The notes beneath the pieces were generated by a model, which was given only the letters and a program-made list of their open reading frames with translations, was not told the origin of the DNA and ran no database searches. A stretch of 13,878 bases of DNA from Oscillospiraceae bacterium (GTDB lineage Bacteria > Bacillota > Clostridia > Oscillospirales > Oscillospiraceae), in assembly GCA_020025375.1 (NCBI GenBank), contig JAHHSF010000021.1:1-13878 (forward strand). Reading direction: 5' to 3'. Below are positions 1 to 6,638 of the stretch, in pieces. Made by a program: the position numbers and the translations under genes. Position 1 is the stretch's first letter; each line of letters opens with the position of its first letter.

Positions 1-1
1 C

Positions 2-241
2 TCCCACGCCTCGGCCGCCGTCCTCCGGGGCGCGGGCCGCGCCATTATCCCTATGGGCATCATGCTCTGTGTCTGGTGCGTGTTCCGTATCATCTATATC
101 ACCCTCATGGTCCACCTCATCCCGGATATCACCGTGGTCTTCACCGCCTACCCCGTCACCTGGTGCATCAGCTCCATTCTCTTCCTCTTCATCCTCCGCA
201 AAGGTGCCTGGATGGAACGGCCAAACCTCAAATCCGTGTAA
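2..241 (+). CDS. MATE-family efflux transporter, C-terminal fragment
   Basis: This is the last 79 residues of a membrane protein that enters the window already in frame at base 2, so the start lies outside. The fragment begins near VLRGAGRAIIPM, the conserved stretch at the start of a late transmembrane helix in MATE (multidrug and toxic compound extrusion) proteins. Two hydrophobic helices follow (about IMLCVWCVFRIIYI and WCISSILFLFIL), separated by a short loop containing YPVTW, and the protein ends in a short charged tail (RKGAWMERPNLKSV). MATE proteins are Na+ or H+ coupled antiporters exporting cationic drugs or metabolites from the cytoplasm. The substrate cannot be inferred here. The gene is convergent with the M29 aminopeptidase, and its stop codon abuts the palindrome at 241-290. 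The family call rests on a short stretch, but the VLRGAG and YPVTW features and helix layout agree well. Confidence 0.8.
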   Translation, partial: SHASAAVLRGAGRAIIPMGIMLCVWCVFRIIYITLMVHLIPDITVVFTAYPVTWCISSILFLFILRKGAWMERPNLKSV

Positions 242-290
242 ATCAAACACAGCCCCCGCTTTCCATGGAAAGCGGGGGCTGTGTTTGATT
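241..290. terminator. Perfect 50-bp palindrome, bidirectional terminator
   Basis: The 25 bases at 241-265 are exactly the reverse complement of 266-290, giving a gap-free 25-bp stem with the centre at CCATGG. The first base is the last A of the upstream stop codon. The outer stem is A/T rich (AATCAAACAC / GTGTTTGATT) and the inner part G/C rich (AGCCCCCGC). RNA from either strand would therefore form a GC stem followed by a U-containing arm. It sits between two convergent genes (MATE exporter and M29 aminopeptidase) and most simply ends both. There is no long separate T-run. Confidence 0.8.
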
Positions 291-321
291 TGAGGAAACT
301 GGGGAACGCTTCTTCTGTCCT

Positions 322-1563
322 TTAGGCGAACTCCCCTACCCAGTTGCCGTTGCGGAAGATGGGGGTCTCACTGCCGTCGGCGGCGATGCCGGTAATGGAG
401 AGGGTGGCGGTGCCAATCATAAAGTCCACATGGGTGGCGGAAATGTTGATATGGTGCTCGGCCAAAGCCTTCTCGTCCATCTCCAGGCCCCCGGTCACGC
501 ACTCGGGGAAGCCCTTGCCCAGGGCCAGGTGACAGGCGGCGTTCTCGTCGTAGAGAGTGGAGTAGAAGAGGATACCGGACTGGGCGATGGGGGAGGCGTG
601 GGGCACCAGGGCCACCTCGCCCAGGTGACGGCCGCCCTCGTCGGTGTCCAGGATGCTCTGGAGCCGGTCCAGCCCCACCTTTGCGCCGCAGTCCACTGCC
701 CGGCCATTTTCAAACCGAATCCAGAAATCCTCGATCATGCCGCCCTGGTAGTTGAGGGGCAGGGCGGAGTGGACGATGCCCTCGGCCCGGTCCCGGTGGG
801 GGGAGGTAAAGATCTCCTCGGTGGGCATGTTGGGGAAGAACCAGGTGCCGTCCACGGTGGCGGCCCCGCCGCCGGCCCATATATGGCCGGGGTTCATCCC
901 CACGGTGAAATCGGTGCCGTTGGGGTCGGTGTAGCGGAGGGCGTCAAAGGCCTTATCATTGAGCAATTTAATGCGGCGCTGGAAGGTATCGGAGTGGTCG
1001 GCCCAGTCCTGGGCCGGGTCGGCCCCATCCGCCCGGGCGGTGGAAAGGATGGCAGCCCAGAGTTTCTCCACGGCCTCCTCCTCGCCCACCCCGGGGAAAA
1101 CCTTCTTCGCCCAGGCGGGGGTCGCCACGCCGCCAATACACCAGACATTCCGGCCCAGGTCCATGCCGTCGTAAAAGGACTTGCAGTCCCGGTGGGAGGC
1201 ACGGGTCCAGGCGGTGAACCGGGCGGGGTCGATACCCGCCATACCGTCGGGGTCGTCTCCCTCCAGGAAGAGGAAGGCCGCGCCCCGCTGGGCAGCACCG
1301 TTGAGAAGGGCCCGCTTCCACTCTGGAACGGATTCAAACGCGGACATGGGAGCGTTGAGATAGCGGAGCCGCCCGGTAAACTGGTCGTCCCACTCCACCG
1401 TCACGTCCCCTGCCCCGGCGGCCCAGGCCTCCTCCGCCACCATGCGGGCAAAGGGGGCAGCCTCCACAGGGGCCGTAAGCTGAAGCTCCTGGCCGGGCTT
1501 GAGCGCGCAACCGGTACCAACCAAAAGCCGGGCGTAGGCCCGGAGCTGTTCCTTCAAAGACAT
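322..1563 (-). CDS. M29-family metallo-aminopeptidase (AmpS/PepS/AmpT type)
   Basis: A 413-residue cytoplasmic protein, the normal length for peptidase family M29, which removes N-terminal amino acids from peptides using two metal ions. Ligands expected for this family are all present: E250 (in NMPTEEIF), E316 (in HLGEVALVP), H345 (in ENAACHLALG), and H378 and D380 (in SATHVDFMIG). The spacing matches what I recall for the Thermus and Staphylococcus enzymes. Y338 in the STLYDEN segment lies near the active site region. There is no signal peptide. The start is supported by a GGAAAGGAAG ribosome-binding sequence about 8 bases upstream. It follows the CYTH gene by 36 bases on the same strand and is probably co-transcribed with it. 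Its likely role is intracellular peptide degradation for nutrition. Confidence 0.93.
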   Translation of the reverse strand: MSLKEQLRAYARLLVGTGCALKPGQELQLTAPVEAAPFARMVAEEAWAAGAGDVTVEWDDQFTGRLRYLNAPMSAFESVPEWKRALLNGAAQRGAAFLFLEGDDPDGMAGIDPARFTAWTRASHRDCKSFYDGMDLGRNVWCIGGVATPAWAKKVFPGVGEEEAVEKLWAAILSTARADGADPAQDWADHSDTFQRRIKLLNDKAFDALRYTDPNGTDFTVGMNPGHIWAGGGAATVDGTWFFPNMPTEEIFTSPHRDRAEGIVHSALPLNYQGGMIEDFWIRFENGRAVDCGAKVGLDRLQSILDTDEGGRHLGEVALVPHASPIAQSGILFYSTLYDENAACHLALGKGFPECVTGGLEMDEKALAEHHINISATHVDFMIGTATLSITGIAADGSETPIFRNGNWVGEFA

Positions 1564-1599
1564 GATAAAAACTTCCTTTCCAATTATCTTTCAGGGTAT

Positions 1600-2052
1600 T
1601 TATGGCATTTTCCCCGCCCGGCTGAGCCGGGCGTTGGTGTAGGCCGGGTCGTAGGTCACCTCCCGACCGAACCAGGCCGGGGGCGTGAAGGCTTTGGCCT
1701 CCTCCTCGGTGGGAAACTCCACCTCGGCCACCGTCAGGGGCGCGAAGGGCGGCTCAAACACATCCAGCTCAATCACCCGCTCGCCAAAGGGGAGCTCATA
1801 CCGATCCTTCCGAATCACCGCCCCGTCCGCCTTGGGGAGGAGATGTCGGTAGGCTTCCCCGGTGAGGGGCATCTCGTGCTCTTCCCGTGAGAGTAGCCCC
1901 TCCCCCTTGTAGGTGAGAAAGTAGGCCTCGTCCTTCCGCCGCACCCGAATGGCGGGTTTCGTGCACAGATACCCCTGCTCGATGCGCCGCCGGGGATACC
2001 GCTCCAGCCCCTCCGGCAGGCTGTCCACCAAAAACTTTCGTTCGATCTCCAC
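1600..2052 (-). CDS. CYTH-domain (triphosphate tunnel metalloenzyme) protein
   Basis: A 150-residue protein that is essentially one CYTH domain. It opens with the signature EIERKFL (residues 2-8). It then shows the alternating basic and acidic residues that line the tunnel: R36, R38, R39, K49 (TYKGEG), E58 and E60 (EEHE), R81 and R84, E95 and D97 (ELDVFE), E110 and E112 (AEVEF). The family includes class IV adenylate cyclase, thiamine triphosphatase and inorganic triphosphatases, and binds triphosphates with divalent metal. Bacterial stand-alone members are often tripolyphosphatases, but the substrate here is not determinable. The reading frame stays open far upstream. I chose the GTG at 2052 because AAAGGAGG lies 7 bases before it and the domain begins exactly there. 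It is followed by the M29 aminopeptidase. Confidence 0.88.
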   Translation of the reverse strand: MEIERKFLVDSLPEGLERYPRRRIEQGYLCTKPAIRVRRKDEAYFLTYKGEGLLSREEHEMPLTGEAYRHLLPKADGAVIRKDRYELPFGERVIELDVFEPPFAPLTVAEVEFPTEEEAKAFTPPAWFGREVTYDPAYTNARLSRAGKMP

Positions 2053-2073
2053 CGTAATGCCTCCTTTTTCGCC

Positions 2074-2082
2074 ATTGTAACA
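2074..2082 (-). promoter_or_regulatory. Possible extended -10 promoter of the CYTH-M29 pair
   Basis: Reading the minus strand, TGTTACAAT gives an extended -10 (TG-N-TACAAT), with the hexamer at 2079-2074. I find no acceptable -35 at 16-18 bases. The predicted start of transcription would fall almost on the AAAGGAGG ribosome-binding site, which is uncomfortably close. This is a weak call. Confidence 0.25.
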
Positions 2083-2263
2083 CAGCGCCGAAAATCCGCG
2101 CCGCCTTCCACCCCGCGGGCCGTCACTCCCCCCTGCCGACCCCGGTTTCAGAGGCCCCACTCCGTTTTCTATAATCAGACAGCAGATGATATGCCGTCTA
2201 TTCATTGCAAAAAAGGAGACGATCCCTTTCTTGAGAAAAGACGCCCTTTGTCTCTTTTCCCGG

Positions 2264-2292
2264 TTGCCACCAAACTCCAAATACGGTATACT
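2264..2292 (+). promoter_or_regulatory. Sigma-A type promoter of the nuclease gene
   Basis: TTGCCA at 2264-2269 (five of six consensus bases) is followed by a 17-base spacer and TATACT at 2287-2292 (five of six). Transcription would start near 2299, leaving a leader of about 66 bases that contains the TTGGAGG ribosome-binding site before the ATG at 2365. Confidence 0.6.
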
Positions 2293-2364
2293 GTAATGAC
2301 TGTCCTTTTCACCCCCGGTGAGCCCCGGCTCTCCCACGAACATCACCTTGGAGGTCTTTGCCTG

Positions 2365-3258
2365 ATGAAAACCCGTTCCCCCGCCCTTGCGCTCCTTTTC
2401 GCGTTCCTGCTCTCCCTTTTCTCCGGTTGTGCCGCCCTGCCGGAAGCACCCGTCATCTCCCTGGATGAGGTCCCTGCCTATGCCGGGGAGCCCTATGTGG
2501 CCATCAACGGCAACGTGCCCTATTTTACCGAGGACGACCTCACTACCGATTCCTTTGAATCCTACTCCCCCCTGGACCTGCTGAACCGTTGCGGTCCGGC
2601 CTATGCCAATGTGGGGCTGGACCTCATGCCCACCGAGGAGCGCGGCTCCATCGGCCAGGTAAAGCCCTCCGGTTGGGTCACCGCCAAATACGACTTTGTG
2701 GACGGCAAGTACCTCTATAACCGCTGCCACCTCATCGGCTTTCAGCTCACCGGGGAGAACGCCAGGGAAGAGAACCTCATCACCGGCACCCGTTCCCTGA
2801 ACATCAGCGGGATGCTCCCCTTTGAAAACCAGGTGGCCGACTATGTGCAGGAGACCGGCAACCACGTTCTTTACCGGGTGACCCCCATCTTTGAGGGAAA
2901 CAACCTACTGGCCTCCGGCGTGCTCATGGAGGGCTGGTCGGTGGAGGACCAGGGGGAGGGCGTCGCCTTCTGCGTCTACGCCTATAACGCCGAGCCCGGA
3001 GTGGAGATCGACTACGCCACCGGAGAAAATTGGCCGGCCCCCTCCAAGGACTCCGGCAAAAGCGAGGACGGCCCAAATTCCTCCATTTCCAATGAGGGCG
3101 GCGGAGAGGCCCTCACCTACATCGGTAACCGCAATTCCCAAATTTTTCACCGCCCCACCTGCGCCAACCTCCCGGCGGAGTCCAACCGCGTCTATTTCGA
3201 CAGCAGAGCGCAGGCCGTCGCGGAGGGCTATACTCCCTGCGGCGGCTGTAAGCCCTGA
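2365..3258 (+). CDS. DNA/RNA non-specific endonuclease (NUC family) lipoprotein
   Basis: A 297-residue exported nuclease. The N-terminus is a lipoprotein signal (MKTR, hydrophobic core, LFSGC) with the lipid-modified cysteine at C22, so it should be anchored outside the cell membrane. The central domain (about 45-215) is of the NUC/EndA type. NRCHLIG carries the catalytic histidine H122 (in place of DRGH), and GTRSLN...LPFE gives the metal asparagine N146 and glutamate E154, 8 residues apart as in Serratia nuclease. A Ser/Gly/Glu-rich linker (about 222-248) leads to a tail beginning TYIGN with H262, C266, C292 and C295 (PCGGC), resembling an Ada-type zinc-binding module. The ATG at 2365 is chosen because it starts the signal peptide and has TTGGAGG about 10 bases upstream. 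Likely roles are extracellular nucleic-acid degradation or DNA processing. No competence genes are nearby. Confidence 0.9.
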   Translation: MKTRSPALALLFAFLLSLFSGCAALPEAPVISLDEVPAYAGEPYVAINGNVPYFTEDDLTTDSFESYSPLDLLNRCGPAYANVGLDLMPTEERGSIGQVKPSGWVTAKYDFVDGKYLYNRCHLIGFQLTGENAREENLITGTRSLNISGMLPFENQVADYVQETGNHVLYRVTPIFEGNNLLASGVLMEGWSVEDQGEGVAFCVYAYNAEPGVEIDYATGENWPAPSKDSGKSEDGPNSSISNEGGGEALTYIGNRNSQIFHRPTCANLPAESNRVYFDSRAQAVAEGYTPCGGCKP

Positions 3259-3280
3259 AAAATTTCAAACTGCTTTCAAA

Positions 3281-3311
3281 CAAGGCCGTCCGGTGTTTTC
3301 GGACGGCCTTG
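3281..3311 (+). terminator. Rho-independent-like terminator after the nuclease gene
   Basis: CAAGGCCGTCCG (3281-3292) pairs perfectly with CGGACGGCCTTG (3300-3311) around the 7-base loop GTGTTTT. It lies 22 bases after the stop codon. The following TCCTCTTC is only moderately T-rich, so readthrough into the downstream deacetylase gene is possible. Confidence 0.75.
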
Positions 3312-3340
3312 TCCTCTTCACATGCCACGCCCCTTCTCCT

Positions 3341-3349
3341 CATATAGAT
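3341..3349 (+). promoter_or_regulatory. Possible -10 element of the deacetylase gene
   Basis: CATATAGAT lies 31 bases before the ATG and resembles the CATA-type -10 of sporulation sigma factors (SigE/SigG class). A SigA-type -35 is absent at 17 bases (ACATGC at 3320-3325). The match is partial, and which sigma factor acts is a guess prompted by the PdaB-like product. Confidence 0.25.
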
Positions 3350-3379
3350 AAAGCAAGAACGACGAGGAGGGATTCTTCC

Positions 3380-4144
3380 ATGAAATTGTTTGTGCTCAAA
3401 CGAAAGATGTTCACCGCCGGAGCCTGCCTTCTGTTGGCCGCCATTATGCTTGGGGTGGTAAACCACCCCGCCATTGTGGGGGCCGCCGCCACCACCCGGC
3501 AGCTTCCCATCTACTGTGTCCAGCGGGATCAAAAAATGCTCTCCATCTCCTTTGACGCCGCCTGGGGCAACGAGGATACCCAGCAGCTCATCGACATCCT
3601 GGCCAAGTACGATATCAAAGCCACCTTCTTCGTGGTGGGGGAGTGGGTGGATAAGTACCCGGAGTCGGTGAAGGCCCTCCATGACGCAGGTCACGAGGTC
3701 ATGAACCACTCCGACGACCACGCCCACTTCACCAAGCTCTCCAAGGAGCAGATGCAGGCGAACATCAACGCCTGTAACGACAAGATCGAAGCGGTCACCG
3801 GGGTGCGCCCCCTCCTCTTCCGTCCTCCTTACGGGGAGTATGACGACAACGTGGTCCTGGCAACCCGGGACTTGGGGATGGAGCCCATCCAGTGGGACGT
3901 GGACAGTTTGGACTGGAAGGACCTCTCGGCCACCGACATCACCAAGCGGGTGACCTCCAAGGTGCAGGCCGGCTCTATCGTCCTCTTCCACAACGCCGCC
4001 AAGCATACCCCGGAAGCCCTCCCGGGAATCCTGGAGTGTCTCCTTCAAGAGGGCTACACCTTTGTCCCCATCTCTCAGCTCATCCTCCCCCAGCCCTACA
4101 CCATGGACCACACCGGCCGACAGCTCCCCGCCGATCCGCAGTAA
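3380..4144 (+). CDS. PdaB-like polysaccharide deacetylase (NodB homology)
   Basis: A 254-residue secreted or membrane-anchored carbohydrate esterase (CE4/NodB domain). The N-terminus has a basic stretch, a hydrophobic segment (about residues 13-27) and AAA residues that could serve for cleavage. The five NodB motifs are visible. Motif 1 is SFDAAWG with D59. Motif 2 is HSDDH with metal ligands H110 and H114. Motif 3 is RPPYG (148-152). Motif 4 is DSLDW (175-179). Motif 5 is LFH with H204. Motif 1 lacks the second Asp of the usual FDDG and instead has FDxxWG, as in Bacillus PdaB, which is of similar length and is needed for spore maintenance. The likely substrate is peptidoglycan or spore cortex N-acetylated sugars. 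The start has GAGGAGGG 9 bases upstream. Non-sporulation CE4 roles remain possible. Confidence 0.87.
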   Translation: MKLFVLKRKMFTAGACLLLAAIMLGVVNHPAIVGAAATTRQLPIYCVQRDQKMLSISFDAAWGNEDTQQLIDILAKYDIKATFFVVGEWVDKYPESVKALHDAGHEVMNHSDDHAHFTKLSKEQMQANINACNDKIEAVTGVRPLLFRPPYGEYDDNVVLATRDLGMEPIQWDVDSLDWKDLSATDITKRVTSKVQAGSIVLFHNAAKHTPEALPGILECLLQEGYTFVPISQLILPQPYTMDHTGRQLPADPQ

Positions 4145-4176
4145 CCTTTTCATAACAAAGCATGGCTCTGGTCAGC

Positions 4177-4214
4177 GTCTGAACAGGTCCGGCAAAAAAC
4201 GGACCTGTTCAGAC
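4177..4214. terminator. Bidirectional terminator between deacetylase and chromate transporter
   Basis: GTCTGAACAGGTCCG (4177-4191) pairs perfectly over 15 bp with 4200-4214 around the loop GCAAAAAA. On the plus strand the stem is followed by CGCTTTTCC, which gives a short T-run. It sits in the 81-base gap between two convergent genes. Confidence 0.85.
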
Positions 4215-4225
4215 CGCTTTTCCAT

Positions 4226-4768
4226 TCAAAACAAGGGGAGCAGCACCCCATAGAAAAGGGCACCCAAGGCCCCGCAGGTGACCAGGGTAAGGATGGGGCT
4301 CACCTTGCACTTCCACACCATGGTCAGGGCGATGGCAAAGAAAATCAGGCTGCTACCGTCCACCATGGAAATCTTCGCCACCGACAGGCAAGCGGCGCCG
4401 ATGAGGCCAATGACCACAGGCCGGATGCCGGAGAGGGCATCCTTCAGCCGCCGGTTCTCCCTGAACTTGGCGAAAGAGGCCGCCACGATGAGGCTCAGGG
4501 CAAAGGGCACCGCCAGCGTGCAAGCGGTACAGAGAATCCCGCCTCCGATTCCAAACAGGTTATAGCCCACAAAGGTGGAGGAATTGACCGCCATCGGCCC
4601 CGGGGTCATCTCAGCGATGGCCACCATATTGACGAAATCGGCGGGTGCGACCCAGCCGTTCCCCTCCACCACCTCCCGCTGAATGAAGGCCAGCACGGCG
4701 TATCCGCCCCCAAAGGAAAAGGCTCCGATTTTGAGAAAGGCTGCACAGACCTTTAGAAGCAGTTCCAT
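4226..4768 (-). CDS. Short-chain chromate transporter (CHR) subunit, second of pair
   Basis: A 180-residue integral membrane protein consisting of one CHR domain. The features are FSFGGGYAVLAF (17-28), the REVVEGNGW segment, and the signature TPGPMAVNSSTFVGY (55-69). About five or six hydrophobic helices follow, ending in a very hydrophobic C-terminus (GVLLPLF). Full-size ChrA transporters carry two such domains; here they are separate genes. In Bacillus subtilis such pairs function together and confer chromate resistance by efflux. In gut anaerobes the true substrate is unknown and could be another oxyanion. Its ATG overlaps the stop codon of the upstream partner by one base (TGATG), so the two are translationally coupled, and GGGAGGGGAG lies before the start. 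Confidence 0.9.
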   Translation of the reverse strand: MELLLKVCAAFLKIGAFSFGGGYAVLAFIQREVVEGNGWVAPADFVNMVAIAEMTPGPMAVNSSTFVGYNLFGIGGGILCTACTLAVPFALSLIVAASFAKFRENRRLKDALSGIRPVVIGLIGAACLSVAKISMVDGSSLIFFAIALTMVWKCKVSPILTLVTCGALGALFYGVLLPLF

Positions 4769-5343
4769 CACTTCTCCCCTCCCTTTTCCCGGTGAGCGTC
4801 CACAGCCCGGACCACGGAATTGCGGACGAAAAGGCCGTACAGGGCGGCGCAGACCACTACGAGGATGGGATGGAGGCCAAAAACCGCAATGGCCACGAAG
4901 CCGAAGAGGGCCACCACCCAGTTGAAATATTCCCCGATTTTTGCAGACTTGGCCAGCTTGATGACGGCGTATAGGATGAGGGCCACCACCGCTGGACGCA
5001 CCCCCTTGAAAATATTTTGAACCACCGGGTAGGACACCAGATTCTGAAAGAGCATAGCGATCAGGAGGATGATGAGGACGCTGGGGGTGGCCGCCCCTAA
5101 AATCGCGGCCACGGCCCCCTGGGCCCGGGCCACCCGGTAACCCACGAAGGTAGCCGAATTGGTCGCCAGAGGTCCGGGCAAGCTGTTTGTCAGGGAGATG
5201 GCGTCCAAAAACTCCTCGTCGGTCATCCATCCCTTGGTCTCCACCACCTCCTTTTGGATGATGGGGAGCATGGCGTACCCGCCCCCGATGGTAAAGAGGC
5301 CTATCTTAAAAAAGACCCCAAAAATCTCAAAAATCCGTTTCAT
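4768..5343 (-). CDS. Short-chain chromate transporter (CHR) subunit, first of pair
   Basis: A 191-residue single-domain CHR membrane protein. Signature stretches are FTIGGGYAMLPIIQ (17-30), KEVVETKGW (31-39) and LPGPLATNSATFVGY (55-69), followed by several hydrophobic helices (about 79-100, 116-132, 142-172) and a charged tail (RAVDAHREKGGEK). It is paralogous to the downstream gene, with the same N-terminal architecture (GGGYA, EVVE..GW, PGP.A.NS.TFVGY), and the two presumably assemble into one transporter. The ATG at 5343 has AAAGGAG 9 bases upstream. It is divergent from the racemase-family gene. Confidence 0.9.
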   Translation of the reverse strand: MKRIFEIFGVFFKIGLFTIGGGYAMLPIIQKEVVETKGWMTDEEFLDAISLTNSLPGPLATNSATFVGYRVARAQGAVAAILGAATPSVLIILLIAMLFQNLVSYPVVQNIFKGVRPAVVALILYAVIKLAKSAKIGEYFNWVVALFGFVAIAVFGLHPILVVVCAALYGLFVRNSVVRAVDAHREKGGEK

Positions 5344-5381
5344 ATCCTGCTCCTTTGCTCTTTATGATGTCGAATGGTCTT

Positions 5382-5410
5382 ATTTTACTCCACCTTTCCC
5401 CAAAGCGCAA
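5382..5410 (-). promoter_or_regulatory. Candidate promoter of the chromate-transporter pair
   Basis: On the minus strand TTGCGC (5410-5405) is followed by a 17-base spacer and TAAAAT (5387-5382). The -10 is good; the -35 matches only its first three bases. Transcription would start near 5375, giving a leader of about 32 bases. Confidence 0.4.
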
Positions 5411-5420
5411 GCCGTTCCCC

Positions 5421-5450
5421 TTGCAATCCGTCTCTCTCCCGGTGTAAAAT
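5421..5450 (+). promoter_or_regulatory. Candidate promoter of the racemase-family gene
   Basis: TTGCAA (5421-5426), an 18-base spacer and TAAAAT (5445-5450) form a reasonable SigA-type promoter. The start site would be near 5457, about 24 bases before the ATG, leaving room for the AAAGGAGG ribosome-binding site. Confidence 0.5.
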
Positions 5451-5480
5451 GGAAGCACTTACACAAAGGAGGCAACCGCC

Positions 5481-6578
5481 ATGGAGAAAATCCGCTATCC
5501 CCGCGTGCTCTGCGACCTGTCCCGTCTGCGGCAAAACGCCAAGGAGGTCACCAGCCGCTGTCACGCCGCCGGAATCCGGGTGGCCGGAGTAACCAAAGGC
5601 ATCAACAGCCGCCTACCCATGGTGGAGCAATTCGTGGCGGGCGGGTGCGATCAGCTGGCCACCTCCCGCCTGGACCAGATGGAGACCCTCCGCAAGGCTT
5701 ACCCAAACATCCCCACCCTTCTGGTGCGGGTCCCCATGATGAGCGAGCTGGAGGACGTGCCTCGCCTCTGCGATTACAGCCTGGAGAGCGACCTCTCCGT
5801 CCTGGAAGTTCTGGAGACGGTATGCGCCCGTCAGGAGCGCACCCACAAAGTCGTCCTCATGGCCGATCTGGGGGACCTGCGAGAGGGGTTCTGGGACCGG
5901 GACGAGCTTGTAGAAGCCGCCCTGCATGTGGAGCATCATCTTCCCCACCTGGAGCTGGCGGGAATCGGCACCAACCTGGGCTGTTACGGCTCCATCGTAC
6001 CCACGGTGGAAAAGATGGAGGAACTGGCCGCCCTCGCCGGGCGCGTAGAGGCGGCCGTCGGCCGGGAGCTGGAGATCGTCTCGGGTGGCGCCACCACCTC
6101 CTTCTCCCTTGTCCACTGGGGCACGATGCCCAAGAAAATCAATCACCTGCGAATCGGGGAGGCCATCCTCCTATGCAGCGACCTGCGGAACGCCTGGGGC
6201 ATCCAGGACATGACCTACCTCTCCGGCCATGTGTTCACCCTTCAGGCTGAGGTACTGGAGTGCCGCGCAAAGCCCTCCCACCCGGTGGGCAAGATCTTTA
6301 TGGATGCCTTTGGCCACTTCCCCACCTACGAGGACCGGGGGATTCGGAAGCGGGCCCTGCTGGGCATTGGCAGGCTGGACGTGGGCGACTGCTTGGACCT
6401 GGTTCCCCGGGACGGAGGAGCCACGATCCTGGGGGGCTCCAGCGACCATACCATTTTGGACGTGGAGGACTGCCCCCGGCCCCTCAAGGCCGGAGATGTG
6501 ATGGAGTTCGATTTGATCTACGCCACCCTGCTCTTCCTCACCGCTCATGCGGAAATGCCCATCACCTATCTCCCATAA
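5481..6578 (+). CDS. Alanine/ornithine racemase-family PLP enzyme
   Basis: A 365-residue cytoplasmic enzyme of the fold-III (alanine racemase-like barrel) PLP family. The cofactor lysine is K39 in GVTKGINS. The phosphate-binding segment SGGATTSFS lies at 201-209, GIGTNLGCYG at 161-170 and NHLRIGEAIL at 221-230. This pattern fits the alanine/ornithine racemase subgroup (which includes the clostridial ornithine racemase) better than housekeeping Alr, which has a different lysine context and C-terminal domain layout. The reaction would be interconversion of L- and D-forms of an amino acid; ornithine is the precedent but not proved. There is no ornithine aminomutase or dehydrogenase next to it, so linkage gives no support. 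The ATG has AAAGGAGG 8 bases upstream. It is a single-gene unit, with promoter before it and strong terminator after it. Confidence 0.87.
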   Translation: MEKIRYPRVLCDLSRLRQNAKEVTSRCHAAGIRVAGVTKGINSRLPMVEQFVAGGCDQLATSRLDQMETLRKAYPNIPTLLVRVPMMSELEDVPRLCDYSLESDLSVLEVLETVCARQERTHKVVLMADLGDLREGFWDRDELVEAALHVEHHLPHLELAGIGTNLGCYGSIVPTVEKMEELAALAGRVEAAVGRELEIVSGGATTSFSLVHWGTMPKKINHLRIGEAILLCSDLRNAWGIQDMTYLSGHVFTLQAEVLECRAKPSHPVGKIFMDAFGHFPTYEDRGIRKRALLGIGRLDVGDCLDLVPRDGGATILGGSSDHTILDVEDCPRPLKAGDVMEFDLIYATLLFLTAHAEMPITYLP

Positions 6579-6586
6579 AGCAAACA

Positions 6587-6618
6587 AAAGCCCGCCGCGA
6601 ATCCGCGGCGGGCTTTTT
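6587..6618. terminator. Strong bidirectional terminator, racemase / oppF
   Basis: AAAGCCCGCCGCG (6587-6599) pairs perfectly over 13 bp with 6604-6616 around the 4-base loop AATC, and is followed by T-rich sequence (CTTTTTC). The minus-strand copy ends in CTTTTGTTTG. It therefore serves both the racemase-family gene and the convergent opp operon, whose last gene stops 20 bases away. Confidence 0.92.
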
Positions 6619-6638
6619 CATATGTTTGAGGAGGAAAC

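Larger units (their letters stand above)
2053..2364. other. Divergent intergenic region, CYTH / nuclease
   Basis: This 312-base stretch separates two divergently transcribed genes. It holds the CYTH ribosome-binding site and a possible -10 at one end, and a good plus-strand promoter for the nuclease (2264-2292) at the other. There is also an isolated TATAAT at 2170-2175 (+) without a convincing -35. I see no hairpin of note, no repeats and no convincing additional gene. Confidence 0.6.

Noticed and set aside
430..1890. A 486-codon plus-strand open frame across the M29 and CYTH genes
   Set aside because: It runs across two recognisable genes on the other strand with clear catalytic residues, and its own translation is low-complexity Gly/Pro/His-rich with no domains.
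2170..2175. TATAAT on the plus strand as an extra promoter
   Set aside because: No -35 resembling TTGACA at 16-18 bases upstream. A better promoter for the same gene exists at 2264-2292.
2231..2296. A 21-residue open frame (TTG start) in the nuclease leader, with AAAAGGAG upstream
   Set aside because: The 12-base spacing is too long, the start codon is rare, the nuclease promoter overlaps its end, and the peptide shows nothing recognisable.
1600..2865. The long 421-residue reading of the CYTH frame, extending antisense through the nuclease gene
   Set aside because: The CYTH domain starts exactly at the GTG at 2052 behind AAAGGAGG. The upstream extension is antisense to the nuclease and looks non-coding.
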